Positions 35,765-45,574 are shown, counted from the first letter of the stretch. The stretch: 64,000 bases of DNA from Salinisphaera sp052044135 (GCF_052044135.1 NZ_JBQDYF010000002.1:264979-328978); one strand, 5' to 3'. Made by a program: numbers and translations. Notes: a model not told the origin generated them from the sequence alone.

Positions 35765-38700
35765 ATGGCTTTGAAGACAGTTCTGGGTAGCGCGGCGACG
35801 TTGTTCGCGGTAACGACCGCTGTGATCCCGATGGCGCATGCCGACACGGCCCAAAAGCCGGCTGCCGGTGCCAGGCAGTCCGCGCCGCCGTTGATGCGTT
35901 ATCCGACCGTTCATGGCGACACCGTGGTCTTCGAGGCCGGCGGCAATCTCTGGAAAGCCGACATCCACGGCGGCATGGCCACGCAGCTGACCGACGACCC
36001 GGGTTTCGACGAGGACGCGCATTTCTCGCCGAACGGCAAATGGGTCGCGTTTACCGGCTGGTACCAGGGCAACACCGATGTCTATCTCGTGCCCGCCGCC
36101 GGCGGCCGGGTGCGGCGCCTGACCTATCACTCGATCAACAACCCGAGCGAGGGCGGCAAGCTCAAGCCGACCAAGGACAACCGCGTGATCGGATGGACGC
36201 CGGACAGTAAACAGGTGGTGTTTCTTTCCCGGCGCGACAGTCTCAATCCGCAGGTCATGCATGCCTACACGGTGCCGGTTGGCGGCGGCCTGCCGAAGAA
36301 GCTGCCGATCCCGTGGACCGGGCCGCTGTCGTTCGGGCCCAACGATCACACCGTGGCCTACAACAAGCTTGCCCGGGTCTACCGGCCGTTTCACCGCAAG
36401 CATTATTACGGCGGCCAGGCCCAGGATATCTGGACCTTCGATTACAAGAACGGCAAGAGCCATCGCATCACGCACTGGAAGGGCGCGGACGTATGGCCGA
36501 TGTGGTCGGGCGATACGATCTATTTCAGTTCCGACCGTGGCCCCAACCATATCCAGAACCTCTGGGCCTACTCGCAGAAGACGAAGCAGTTCAAGCAGCT
36601 GACGCATTTTTCGACCTACGACATCGATTTCCCGACGCTGGGCGGCGACAAGATCACCTTCTCCGACGGCGGCGATCTGTATGTCTACAACACCGGGAGT
36701 CAGGGCCTGACCAAGCTCAACGTGCGCGTGCCGCTCAACGGCGTGAAGGCGATGCCGCACTGGGCCAAGGTCGAGGGCCACGTCGATGAATCGGCGATCG
36801 CGCCGAACGGGCATCTGGCGGTGTTTTCGGCTCGCGGCGCGTTGTTCACCGTGCCGGCCAAGTACGGCAGCGCCAACACACTCACCCAGAATCCGGCGGC
36901 CGACCAGCGCGATCCGGCCTGGTCGCCGAACGGCAAGCAGATCGCATACATCGGCGCCGAGGGCGATCACCAGGCGGTGTACGTTCGCCCGGCCGATGGC
37001 GGCAAGCCGAAGGCACTCACGCACGACAAGCTCAGCGTGCACGGCCCGCTTTCCTGGAGCCCGGACAGCAAGCACCTGACCTATGTCGACGCCGATCAGA
37101 CGCTCTGGATGATCGACGTGAAATCGGATAAGCGGACCCGGATCACGCGCGACCCGAGCAAGACGCGCGGCAATTTCTCCGATCTGCACTGGTCACCGGG
37201 CAGCGACTGGCTGGCGTTTTCCAAGGCGATCCCGCAGCCGATCGGCAACATGACCGTGCCGAATATCCAGGCGATTTATCTGTACCACGTCACCGACGGC
37301 AAGCTGACCCGGCTCGGCGACGGCCAGTACAACGATTCGGACCCGTTCTTCTCGGACGATGGTAAATATCTGTTCTTCGTATCCCAGCGTATCGTCAATC
37401 CGACCTTCTCCAACTTCGACGAGATCACCGCGGGCCTGAAAAGCAGCGGCCTGTATGCCGCGACCCTGAAAAAGGATACCCCTTCACCGATCGCCCCCCG
37501 TGTGCGTTCGGCCACCAAAGGGCTCGACGACGATTCTGCAAGCAGCGACGACGATAGCCCCAAGAAGAACGCCAAAGCGCACGACGGCAGTTCGAACAAG
37601 GGCAAGGAAAGCGACAAGAAATCCAAACACAAGACCGATCGCAAGCCGGTCGATATCGACGTCGCCGGGCTGATGGGCCGCGCGGTGCGCCTGCCGGTGC
37701 CGGATGCCGATATATCGAGCGTGGCCGAGGCCAAGGGCGTCGTCTACTACACCACCCAGCCGAGCCAGACCATCGAAGGCCCGTTGTCGGGCGAGCAGTC
37801 GGCGCTGCGCGCCTACGACATGGACAAACGCAAGGACCACACGCTGGAGACCGACGTCAAACACGTCGCGCTTTCAGCCGATGGCAGCACGCTGTTCTAC
37901 CAGCACAAGGGTGACTGGATGACGCGCCCGGCGTCGTTCGCCAAGGACCCGGGCGACGATGCCGTCGACAAGATCGATCTGTCGGGCCTGAAGCGCTGGG
38001 TCCAGCCCGAGGCCGAATGGCCGACCGCCTACGGCGAGGCCATGCGCGACGTGCGCGATTACTTCCTCGATCCGAAGCTGATCCACAAGATCTGGCCGGC
38101 GATCGACGCGCGCTATCGCAAGCTGCTGGATCGCGCCGCCACGCGCGAAGACGTGGATTGGCTGATTGCCAATGCCATGGGCACGCCCGGCGAAAGCCAT
38201 ATGTATGTGCGCGGCGGCAACGACGGCTGGAAGACCCCGGCCAACCCCACAGCCGACCTCGGCGCCGAGTTCGCGCTGGACCCGGACTCCGGCCGCTACA
38301 AGATCGCGAAGATCTACCAGGGCGACAACACGGTGCCGGGCTACCGGGCGCCGCTCAACCAGCCGGGCCTGAAGGTCAAGGCCGGCGACTATCTGCTGGC
38401 GATCAATGGGCAACCGCTCAAGGCCCCGACCAACCCGTACAAGTTGCTTCAGGGTACCAATGGCGACACCATCTCGCTCAAGGTGGCGGACGATGCCGAC
38501 GGCAAGAATGCGCACGTCATTCATGTCGAGCCGGTCGCGAATGCACACAAGCTGCACCTGCTGGCCTGGATCCGGCATAACCGTCAGACCGTCGACAAGA
38601 TGTCGGACGGCCAGATCGGCTACGTCTATCTTGAAGACATGGAAGCCACGGGGATGAAGGAGTTCATCCGCCAGTACTACAGCCAGCGCAACAAGAAGGC

Positions 38701-39292
38701 GATCATCTTCGACGACCGCTGGAACCTGGGCGGCTTCATCGACCCGATGCTGTTCGATCGCATCGATCGCCCGCTCGATGGCATGTTCACCAATCGCTAT
38801 CGGGCCACCAGCCCGACCCCGAATGCGCCCATGGGCTACATGGCCGCGCTCATCAATCGCGGTTCCGCTTCCGATGGCGATATCTTCGCCTACATGTTCA
38901 AGAAGGATCATCTCGGCCCGACCATCGGCAGCCGGACCTGGGCCGGCGTGCGCGGCTACGACGGGTCGTTCGATCTGCTCGGTGGTGGCAGCCTCGTGGT
39001 CTCCGACAACGGCATGTACGGGACCCACGGCCAATGGATCGTCGAGAACATCGGCGTGAAGCCCGACGTGCGCGTCCACGACAAGCCGGGGGATCTCAAC
39101 GCCGGGCACGATGCGCAGCTGGAAAAAGCAGTGCATATGCTGATGGCCAGGATAAAGGCCCATCCCAAGACCTATCCGCAGGCGCCGAGCTGGATGCCGG
39201 CTTTTCCGCCACAGCCGGATTATCCGGCCTGCGACAGCGACAAGGTCGGCAATGGGGTGTGCGACTGGGACAACGGCAACAGCGGCAGCTGA
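35765..39292 (+). CDS. Tricorn-like S41 protease
   Basis: A 1175-aa exported protease. A signal peptide (1-27, ending AHADT) is followed by beta-propeller repeats with WSPNGKQIAYIG-type blades (about 45-580). Next come an Asp/Ser- then Lys-rich linker (about 585-625), a second propeller part, and the catalytic half with a PDZ domain (GLKVKAGDYLLAINGQPL, about 866-885). The catalytic regions are GTPGESHMY (His near 812) and GSASDGD (Ser near 1034-1036). Tricorn proteins trim peptides released by other proteases. The export signal would place this one in the periplasm. Confidence 0.9.
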   Translation: MALKTVLGSAATLFAVTTAVIPMAHADTAQKPAAGARQSAPPLMRYPTVHGDTVVFEAGGNLWKADIHGGMATQLTDDPGFDEDAHFSPNGKWVAFTGWYQGNTDVYLVPAAGGRVRRLTYHSINNPSEGGKLKPTKDNRVIGWTPDSKQVVFLSRRDSLNPQVMHAYTVPVGGGLPKKLPIPWTGPLSFGPNDHTVAYNKLARVYRPFHRKHYYGGQAQDIWTFDYKNGKSHRITHWKGADVWPMWSGDTIYFSSDRGPNHIQNLWAYSQKTKQFKQLTHFSTYDIDFPTLGGDKITFSDGGDLYVYNTGSQGLTKLNVRVPLNGVKAMPHWAKVEGHVDESAIAPNGHLAVFSARGALFTVPAKYGSANTLTQNPAADQRDPAWSPNGKQIAYIGAEGDHQAVYVRPADGGKPKALTHDKLSVHGPLSWSPDSKHLTYVDADQTLWMIDVKSDKRTRITRDPSKTRGNFSDLHWSPGSDWLAFSKAIPQPIGNMTVPNIQAIYLYHVTDGKLTRLGDGQYNDSDPFFSDDGKYLFFVSQRIVNPTFSNFDEITAGLKSSGLYAATLKKDTPSPIAPRVRSATKGLDDDSASSDDDSPKKNAKAHDGSSNKGKESDKKSKHKTDRKPVDIDVAGLMGRAVRLPVPDADISSVAEAKGVVYYTTQPSQTIEGPLSGEQSALRAYDMDKRKDHTLETDVKHVALSADGSTLFYQHKGDWMTRPASFAKDPGDDAVDKIDLSGLKRWVQPEAEWPTAYGEAMRDVRDYFLDPKLIHKIWPAIDARYRKLLDRAATREDVDWLIANAMGTPGESHMYVRGGNDGWKTPANPTADLGAEFALDPDSGRYKIAKIYQGDNTVPGYRAPLNQPGLKVKAGDYLLAINGQPLKAPTNPYKLLQGTNGDTISLKVADDADGKNAHVIHVEPVANAHKLHLLAWIRHNRQTVDKMSDGQIGYVYLEDMEATGMKEFIRQYYSQRNKKAIIFDDRWNLGGFIDPMLFDRIDRPLDGMFTNRYRATSPTPNAPMGYMAALINRGSASDGDIFAYMFKKDHLGPTIGSRTWAGVRGYDGSFDLLGGGSLVVSDNGMYGTHGQWIVENIGVKPDVRVHDKPGDLNAGHDAQLEKAVHMLMARIKAHPKTYPQAPSWMPAFPPQPDYPACDSDKVGNGVCDWDNGNSGS

Positions 39293-39381
39293 AAGCGTCC
39301 GGCCGCCGCGGCGGCCATCGGCCGCGAAGTCGTCAAAAACAAAAGACGGGCACGGGCCGGCTTTCGTTTTCGAGGGCGTTG

Positions 39382-39408
39382 AAAAACAGCGGATTTTCAG
39401 CTGTTTTT
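39382..39408 (+). terminator. Terminator after the tricorn-like gene
   Basis: A 9-bp stem AAAAACAGC/GCTGTTTTT with a 9-nt loop; the right arm itself ends in five T. It lies 90 bp downstream of the protease stop codon. Confidence 0.75.
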
Positions 39409-39519
39409 GTATCGGATTAATTATATGGCTATCCGCCGCCGGCCGGCCGTGCTAAGCATGGCCGACCGGCGCCACGTATCGCGCGCCGGCTCATCCCTCG
39501 ATACAGCGGAGTAGCTGCC

Positions 39520-40008
39520 ATGTTGAGAACAAGTCTGGTCGCCATCGGCATCGTATTGGCCAGCGGTGGCCTGGCCCTGGCGCAACCATCATCGCCGGAC
39601 GCAGGCCCGCCCAATCCGCCCCCCAAGCCGCCCGGCCACCATCACCCGCCACCGCCGCCTCCGGGCGGCCCCGCTGCGCTGCAGGGCAAGGGTTTCGATC
39701 TGCAACTCGGCCACGGCCAGGGCCTGCGCGTTCAATGCGGCGATGAACCGCTCAAAGGCTGCATCCAGGCGGCCCAGCCGCTGATTCACCAGCTGGCGCA
39801 ATCGAGCCGGCGTGGTGAGCGTCATCGCATGGCCTGGAAACATCATCACAAACCCACGGGCCACGCCTCGATGGGAGCCGGGTCCGGGATGACGACGAAT
39901 CAGGGCGCGGCCGCGAAGCCGGGCTCGTCCCAGGGCCCGCAGCCGTCACCGTCCGACGTATCGGGCGCATCGACGCAACCCGATGGTGCCGCTGGCCCGG
40001 CGCAATAG
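39520..40008 (+). CDS. Exported Pro/His-rich small protein, unknown function
   Basis: A 162-aa protein with a convincing signal peptide (MLRTSLVAIGIVLASGGLALAQ). It then has a Pro/His-rich tract (about 25-55) and a short conserved-looking core GFDLQLGHGQGLRVQCGDEPLKGC with two Cys (about 73 and 80). A Gly/Ser/Pro-rich tail follows. The composition suggests a periplasmic or wall-spanning, possibly metal-binding protein. A GGAG site lies about 10 bp upstream. No named family is recognised. Confidence 0.65.
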   Translation: MLRTSLVAIGIVLASGGLALAQPSSPDAGPPNPPPKPPGHHHPPPPPPGGPAALQGKGFDLQLGHGQGLRVQCGDEPLKGCIQAAQPLIHQLAQSSRRGERHRMAWKHHHKPTGHASMGAGSGMTTNQGAAAKPGSSQGPQPSPSDVSGASTQPDGAAGPAQ

Positions 40009-40166
40009 CGCGAAATCGCGGGGCGTGAATCGATCGTTCGGCGCGGGTGAGCGGATGCCGGGCGATCGACTCACGGTTTCCGCGGATCGAACGCGACGCA
40101 CGTGGTGCTGGCGCGTCGACGCAATCGGCCGCTGTGCTGGCCGCGGCAGACCGGATTCGCCGCCGG

Positions 40167-40997
40167 TCATGGGCCCAAGGGCGCCGCCATGCCGGCCGGT
40201 ACGCTTGCCGCCCGGGCGCCGAGTGCGGCGATCGCCGCCTTGCCGCGCACCGTCATGTCGCTGATGAACAGGAATTGATCGCGCATGTCGAACGGGTAGG
40301 CGCGCAGCTTGTAGTGCGTGCCCCAGGGCGTTTCAGACAGCACCACGACAATGGGTTTGTCGTATTCCAGATAGGCGCTGGTGAGCGCGACTTCGTGCAG
40401 CGCAGCGCGGACTTTCTGTGCGTCGTGATCCGGCGCGACATAGAAGTTGGCCACGCACATGAGCGTGCGCGAACCATCGTTGGCGTTCGCGACGTTCGAG
40501 TTCCAGAGCGTGTCGTGCGGCGCGGTGACGACGTTGTCGTCCGGCGTGTTGATACGCACCGCGCGCAACCCGACCGAAAGCACCTCGCCGTAGGCGTCGC
40601 CGAGTTTCACCCAGTCGCCGGGGCGATAGGGACGCTCGAAGATCGCCACGATGCCGGCGATGAGGCTGGAGACGTAATCCTTGAAGGCGAAGCCGATCGC
40701 CAGGCTGGCGGCGCCCATGATCACCAGAAAATTCTGGAAGGTCACGTTGAACACGATCGGAATCAACCAGAGGATGGCGATCGCCAGCAGCGCGAGCCGC
40801 AGAATCGGCACCGCGCCGAGAAGCAGCAGACGCAGCTGGTTTGGCCCGCGTTCGGCCAGGAACGGCAGCGACCGCCGGATCACGACAATGGCGACCGCCG
40901 TGCCGCTCACGATCAGCGCGATCTTGAGAAAGTTGATGTCCTGGAGATTGTGGATCAGGTGTGCGGCCTGCCGGCCGCTGTCGTTGGCTCCAGCCAT
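40167..40997 (-). CDS. MscS-type mechanosensitive channel
   Basis: A 276-aa inner-membrane protein: three hydrophobic helices (about 23-40, 58-80, 88-115), the third being the pore helix with GAASLAIGFAFKDYVSS. Then comes the beta domain with FERPYRPGDWVKLGDAYGEV and the cytoplasmic alpha/beta end. The channel releases solutes on hypo-osmotic shock. It lies 3 bp downstream of a 397-aa gene of unknown function on the same strand, so the two are co-transcribed and may work together. Confidence 0.9.
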   Translation of the reverse strand: MAGANDSGRQAAHLIHNLQDINFLKIALIVSGTAVAIVVIRRSLPFLAERGPNQLRLLLLGAVPILRLALLAIAILWLIPIVFNVTFQNFLVIMGAASLAIGFAFKDYVSSLIAGIVAIFERPYRPGDWVKLGDAYGEVLSVGLRAVRINTPDDNVVTAPHDTLWNSNVANANDGSRTLMCVANFYVAPDHDAQKVRAALHEVALTSAYLEYDKPIVVVLSETPWGTHYKLRAYPFDMRDQFLFISDMTVRGKAAIAALGARAASVPAGMAAPLGP

Positions 40998-41000
40998 GGC

Positions 41001-42194
41001 TCAGACCTCGGCGACGGGAAAGCCGGCCGTCGTCAGGCCGGTACGGATCGTGGGGTAGGCTTCGGGGGTGCAGGTCAGGCGGCCCTGCGCATCGTGCGCC
41101 AGAATACCCGCGGCCAGCAGACTGTTGATGGTGTTCGCGGTTCCGGTGAACGGCAGCACGTCGGTGAGCCGCGCCGGCAACATGGGGCCGTGGATCAGCA
41201 GGGCATGCAGAACCAGCAGCGAATCGTCGCCGCGGCGGCTCGGCAGGGAGAACGCCTCGAATGCGGTCACCCACAGGGTATGCGCATCCCCGTTAGCGGC
41301 GTCGGCGGTCGCGGCATCGACGCCGTTATCCGTGTCGTCGTTCGCGGCAATATGCTGGCGCAGGCTGTGGCGCCATAGTCGCCACGCGATCCATGGCACG
41401 CCGCGGCTTGCCGCAGCGAGGCTGATCAGTCGGTCGTGGGGCTTGCCATCGGCGCTCAGGGCCAGCATATCGTCGCCCGAGGCCGCGTCCCGGAACCGCA
41501 TCGGTTGCTCGGTATTCGCGCTGGATATCTCTCGAAACCAGCCACGCAGTCGCTCGCCATCGAACGGTTGGAAGGTCAGCGGCGCCGGCAGTACGGCATC
41601 GGCGCGCACCGCCCGTTTGAGATACTGCCAGGCCCAGCTGTTACAGCCGATCACCGCCCGGCGATCGAGTTCGCTCAGCCGGTCGAGCAGGGCGCGAATC
41701 AGCCACAGCCCATCGCGGTGACGGAGAAACCACGCCTCCAGTGCCGGCACGACCAGCAGGCCATCACCGTCGAGCGTCGGCAACGCGTCGGGGTCCGCTT
41801 GCAGGATGGCGTCTCGTGCGGGTGTTTGCAGCACATGATGGCCTTGCCGTTCGGCCCAGCTGGCGACAATACGATCCTGATCGCCCGGCGGCAGCACGAT
41901 AAGCTGAAGACGCGGGGCGTCCGGCCCCCGGTCGGCCCAGGCGCCGAGCGTGGCCTGGAGTTCGTCGATCAACGGCCCGCAGGCCGGCGGCGCGGCGGCG
42001 GCGTCCAGCATGTCGAGCGTCGATGAATGCAGGCGGGCGTGGTCGATCCGCGGTGCGTCGGTCCGGCGGCGGAGCAGTTCACGCGCCCGGGTGAGCACGC
42101 TCTGCAGCGTGTCGCGCGTCGGCAGGGCCGGGACGCGGTAGTCGGACAGCGGCCCGAAACGCGGGCTTTCGTCTCGGCTTTCGGCGTCCGTCAT
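41001..42194 (-). CDS. Unknown protein co-transcribed with MscS
   Basis: A 397-aa soluble protein from ATG 42194 (MTDAESRDESPRFGPLSDYR). There is an alpha/beta region with LQLIVLPPGDQDRIV and a Walker-B-like hydrophobic strand GLLVVPALEAWFLRH. No Walker A loop is visible. Its C-terminal part resembles a winged-helix (LLVLHALLIHGPMLPARL, TINSLLAAGILAHD). This layout recalls a degenerate AAA/STAND-type ATPase, but the assignment is weak. It ends 3 bp before the mscS start, so the two genes form a tight operon and a role in channel control can be guessed. Confidence 0.7.
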   Translation of the reverse strand: MTDAESRDESPRFGPLSDYRVPALPTRDTLQSVLTRARELLRRRTDAPRIDHARLHSSTLDMLDAAAAPPACGPLIDELQATLGAWADRGPDAPRLQLIVLPPGDQDRIVASWAERQGHHVLQTPARDAILQADPDALPTLDGDGLLVVPALEAWFLRHRDGLWLIRALLDRLSELDRRAVIGCNSWAWQYLKRAVRADAVLPAPLTFQPFDGERLRGWFREISSANTEQPMRFRDAASGDDMLALSADGKPHDRLISLAAASRGVPWIAWRLWRHSLRQHIAANDDTDNGVDAATADAANGDAHTLWVTAFEAFSLPSRRGDDSLLVLHALLIHGPMLPARLTDVLPFTGTANTINSLLAAGILAHDAQGRLTCTPEAYPTIRTGLTTAGFPVAEV

Positions 42195-42314
42195 GGGCTT
42201 TCCTGGCAAGCTGCTTGGCAATCGCTTCGCTGGCCCGAGTATAGCGGGGTGCTTGCAAACGATGGCCGGCGATGCCATCTATTTAATGACGATTCCGACG
42301 GCTCGGAGGATGCG

Positions 42315-42584
42315 ATGGCCAGTGGATGGGCGCGCGAGGGCGCGGTACAGGAACAGATCGACGACACCGTGAACGATGCCGTGGCGAAGGCGCGCCGCGA
42401 ACTGGCGCAGGGCGGCGCCAGCCTCACGCACTGCGAGGAATGCGGTGAGCCGATCCCCGAGCGGCGGCGCGAACTGATCCCCGGCGTGCGGCTGTGCGTG
42501 GCATGCCAGGCCGAAGCGGACGAACACGCGCGCCGGGCCGGCGGCTTCAATCGGCGCGCCAGCAAGGACAGTCAGTTGCGCTGA
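42315..42584 (+). CDS. DksA/TraR-type zinc finger protein (YbiI-like)
   Basis: An 89-aa protein with the C-terminal DksA C4 zinc finger: CEECGEPIPE then LCVACQ, with the ERRRELIPGVRLC spacing. The N-terminus is a short helix rather than the long coiled coil of DksA, as in YbiI or phage TraR-like proteins. GGAGGA 6 nt upstream selects ATG 42315. Its coding end overlaps the 3' end of the opposite LysR gene by 13 bp. Such small proteins can bind RNA polymerase's secondary channel. Confidence 0.85.
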   Translation: MASGWAREGAVQEQIDDTVNDAVAKARRELAQGGASLTHCEECGEPIPERRRELIPGVRLCVACQAEADEHARRAGGFNRRASKDSQLR

Positions 42585-43453
42585 TCGGCGTCGAACGCAG
42601 CGCGCAGACAGCTGGCCAGGGTCTCGGCGGCCGTGCCCGCGTCCGCACGCTGGATCAGTGCGATACGCGTCGCGGCGAGCGCCGGCAACTCCCGCAGGGC
42701 GACCAGCGGTGGCTCGACCAGGCCGGCCGGCAGTGCGGCGACCGCGAGATCGGCGAGCGCCGCCGCGCTCTGGCCGGCGCCGCTTTCGCTGGAATAGGCG
42801 ATACGGTAATCGATATCGGCGCCGTCGAGTGCGGCCAGGGCGCTGGATCGCCATGCGCAGCCGTGATTGGCAAGCGCCAACGGCAACGGGCGGCGATGGG
42901 CGGCACGGCCGTCCGGCAACCCGGCCCACACCATGTGCTCGGTCGCCACGATATCCTCAATGCGTGAGTCGGTATCGTCGCTGCCGGCCGAAATCAGGGC
43001 CAGGTCGAGCTCGCCGGCGGCCACGCGGGCCGACAAATCCGCACTGCCTCGGGCGACGACGTTGACCGTCACCTGCGGATGTTCGCGCGCAAGCTGGCCG
43101 AGCGCGCGCGGCAACACCCGGCGCCCGAGATCATCCGGCAAGCCCAGCCCGACCTGGCCTTCGATCGCGGGGGCGAGGAAATGGGACACGGCCTCGGCGT
43201 TGAGCTGCAGGAGACGGCGCGCATACGACAGCAGCAATTCGCCGTGTTCGGTCACACGCACCCGCCGGGCTTCGCGCACGAACAGCGGCTGGGCGAGCCT
43301 GTTCTCCAGGCCTTTGATCTGCATGCTCAACGCGGACGGGGTGCGGTGAACCTGGCGCGCCGCGGCGGTGAAGCTGCCGGCTTCCGCAATCGCCACAAAA
43401 CTGCGCAGTACGTCCGTATCCAGCGTGCGGGGCGGGTTTATCGATGCGTGCAC
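42572..43453 (-). CDS. LysR-type transcriptional regulator
   Basis: A 293-aa regulator: helix-turn-helix (FVAIAEAGSFTAAARQVHRTPSA) and an effector domain of the ArgP/IciA-like or YhaJ-like type. It is divergent from a small DUF1127 gene across a 176-bp AT-richer gap and may control it. It overlaps the DksA-like gene tail to tail by 13 bp. Confidence 0.9.
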   Translation of the reverse strand: MHASINPPRTLDTDVLRSFVAIAEAGSFTAAARQVHRTPSALSMQIKGLENRLAQPLFVREARRVRVTEHGELLLSYARRLLQLNAEAVSHFLAPAIEGQVGLGLPDDLGRRVLPRALGQLAREHPQVTVNVVARGSADLSARVAAGELDLALISAGSDDTDSRIEDIVATEHMVWAGLPDGRAAHRRPLPLALANHGCAWRSSALAALDGADIDYRIAYSSESGAGQSAAALADLAVAALPAGLVEPPLVALRELPALAATRIALIQRADAGTAAETLASCLRAAFDADQRN

Positions 43454-43629
43454 CGCGTCGTCCGTTAAGTAAAATTGAACATCTAATGTAGATCTTTGCG
43501 CTGTATTGAATCAAGCGGGCGTATCAGTCTGGATCGGGCCACTTGAACCGAGCCTGTTTTATGTGTCCGATCGAATGCTCCCGGGCGCGCCGCCTGGTCT
43601 CGACGCGGCCTGCTCTCCCCGATCTGTAC

Positions 43630-43881
43630 ATGCCGGCGATGCCGCCGTTGGGCCTGATCGCCTGGATACGCCGTGCCCTCGATCGCCGGGCGTGCCGGCG
43701 CCAGCTCGAGGCCCTGCTCGGCGAAGACGATCATCGGCTGGCCGATCTGGGGCTGACGCGAGCCGATATTCACCAGGCGCTGCGTTGTGCCGATGATCCC
43801 TGCCGGCAGTTGGCCCGAACCCTGAAGACGAATGCCGCAACGGCGTCCGCGAGAGACCCGTTCGACAGCGAGTGCCACTGA
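43630..43881 (+). CDS. DUF1127 domain small protein
   Basis: About 83 aa from ATG 43630. The segment WIRRALDRRACRRQLEALL followed by DDHRLADLGLTRADI is the DUF1127 pattern, an Arg-rich helix plus a short second helix. In alphaproteobacteria DUF1127 proteins affect RNA turnover and phosphate or carbon metabolism; the role here is unknown. The frame extends upstream to 43543, but that part is not typical. Divergent from a LysR gene, as is common for this family. Confidence 0.75.
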   Translation: MPAMPPLGLIAWIRRALDRRACRRQLEALLGEDDHRLADLGLTRADIHQALRCADDPCRQLARTLKTNAATASARDPFDSECH

Positions 43882-43999
43882 TAGGCCGACTTGGATCGCC
43901 GCCCGGGTGCCCGGGGCCGGCTGTAGGGCGGCGGTTTGTCTGTTAGTATTCGTGGCTCGCGCCCGGCAGCGCGAATAATCCCCGAATCGATGATATTGC

Positions 44000-44065
44000 G
44001 CCGCGTCGGGTGCGGCGGGCCACGCGAACGAAAACGAACGCCTGGCCCGCCGCACCCGACGCGGC
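44000..44065. promoter_or_regulatory. 23-bp perfect hairpin in the sulP leader
   Basis: A perfect inverted repeat, 44000-44022 with 44043-44065, loop 20 nt, mostly G and C, ends 21 bp before the sulP ATG. It would form a very stable hairpin in the mRNA leader just upstream of the ribosome site. It could be an upstream terminator/attenuator, an mRNA stabiliser, or a roadblock. Confidence 0.75.
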
Positions 44066-44086
44066 TATTTGTGTTTGGAAAGATAA

Positions 44087-45574
44087 ATGCTGCAACTGAT
44101 CCGAGAACACTGGTTCTCTAATGTGCGTGCCGACATGTTGTCCGGCGTGGTGGTCGCGCTGGCGCTCATACCTGAAGCGCTCGCCTTTTCCATTATTGCC
44201 GGGGTCGACCCCAAGGTCGGGCTCTACGCATCGTTTTGTATCTGTACCGTCAACGCCTTCGTCGGCGGCCGGCCGGCGATGATTTCGGCGGCGACCGGCT
44301 CCATGGCACTGGTCATGGTGACGCTGGTGGCGAAACACGGCGTCGACTATCTGTTCGCCACCACCATTCTTACCGGCATATTCCAGTTCATCGCCGGCTC
44401 GCTGCGCCTGGCCAACTACATGCGCTTTGTGTCGCGCTCGGTGGTGACCGGCTTCGTGAACGCGCTCGCGATCCTCATCTTCTGGGCACAGATCCCCGAG
44501 CTGACGAATGTCTCGTGGGTCGTGTACGCCATGGCGGCGGGCTCGTTGGCGATCATCTATCTGTTTCCGTACATACCGGTGATCGGGCGCATCTTTCCGT
44601 CGCCGCTGATCGCGATCCTGGTGATGACCGGCATCTACATGTCCGGCCACTTCGATATCCACACGGTCGGCGACATGGGCCAGCTGCCGGGCAGCCTGCC
44701 GAGCCTGATCTGGCCGGACATCCCCTGGAACTGGCATAGCTTCACCATCATCGCGCCCTACGCGCTGACGCTGACGGTGGTGGGGCTGATGGAATCGATG
44801 ATGACGGCGACCATCGTCGACGACCTCACCGACAGCGGCAGTAATAAAAACCGGGAATGCCGCGGCCAGGGCATTTCCAACATCTGCACCGGCTTCATCG
44901 GCGGCATGGCCGGTTGCGGCATGATCGGCCAGACCGTGATCAACGTGAAATCCGGCGGCCGCACCCGGTTGTCCACGCTCACCGCCGGCATCGTGCTGCT
45001 GGTCATGGTGGTGTTCCTGTCCGACTGGGTCGGCCAGATCCCGATGGCGGCACTCGCCGCGGTGATGATCATGGTCTCGATCGGCACTTTCTCCTGGGAG
45101 TCGATCCGCGACATGCCCAAGCATCCGCTGTCGACCAATCTGGTGATGGTGACCGTGGTCGCGGTCGTGGTCGCCACCAGTAATCTGGCGATCGGCGTGT
45201 TCGTCGGCGTGCTGCTGTCGGCCTTGTTCTTTGCCAACAAGGTCGGCCGGCTGCTGCATATCACCAGTCACCTGACCGACAACGGCGAACGGCGGGTCTA
45301 CGAGATCACCGGCCAGGTGTTCTTCGCCTCGGCGAGTTCGTTCCGGCATGCCTTTGACTACGACGAATCCTTGTCGGCGGTGACCATCGATGTGCATCGT
45401 GCGCATTTCTGGGATATCTCGGCCGTGGAAGCGCTGGACCGGGCGGTGCTGCGCTTGCGGCGCGAAGGCATGACGGTCGATATCGTGGGCATGAACGAAG
45501 CCAGCAAGACACTGGTCGACCAGGTCGCGGTGCACGACAAGCCCGACGCCGAAAAGCTGCTCGAGCAGCACTGA
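44087..45574 (+). CDS. SulP-family anion transporter with STAS domain
   Basis: A 495-aa inner-membrane transporter: about 12 to 14 helices (residues 15-400) and a C-terminal STAS domain (about 405-490, VTIDVHRAHFWDISAVEALDRAV). The motif SGVVVALALIPEALAFSIIAGVDP in helix 1 and MTATIVDDLTDSGSNKNREC are SulP hallmarks. SulP proteins carry sulfate, bicarbonate or dicarboxylates; pairing with a Usp gene is common among bicarbonate/Na-type members. Co-transcribed with the Usp gene 18 bp downstream. Confidence 0.92.
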   Translation: MLQLIREHWFSNVRADMLSGVVVALALIPEALAFSIIAGVDPKVGLYASFCICTVNAFVGGRPAMISAATGSMALVMVTLVAKHGVDYLFATTILTGIFQFIAGSLRLANYMRFVSRSVVTGFVNALAILIFWAQIPELTNVSWVVYAMAAGSLAIIYLFPYIPVIGRIFPSPLIAILVMTGIYMSGHFDIHTVGDMGQLPGSLPSLIWPDIPWNWHSFTIIAPYALTLTVVGLMESMMTATIVDDLTDSGSNKNRECRGQGISNICTGFIGGMAGCGMIGQTVINVKSGGRTRLSTLTAGIVLLVMVVFLSDWVGQIPMAALAAVMIMVSIGTFSWESIRDMPKHPLSTNLVMVTVVAVVVATSNLAIGVFVGVLLSALFFANKVGRLLHITSHLTDNGERRVYEITGQVFFASASSFRHAFDYDESLSAVTIDVHRAHFWDISAVEALDRAVLRLRREGMTVDIVGMNEASKTLVDQVAVHDKPDAEKLLEQH

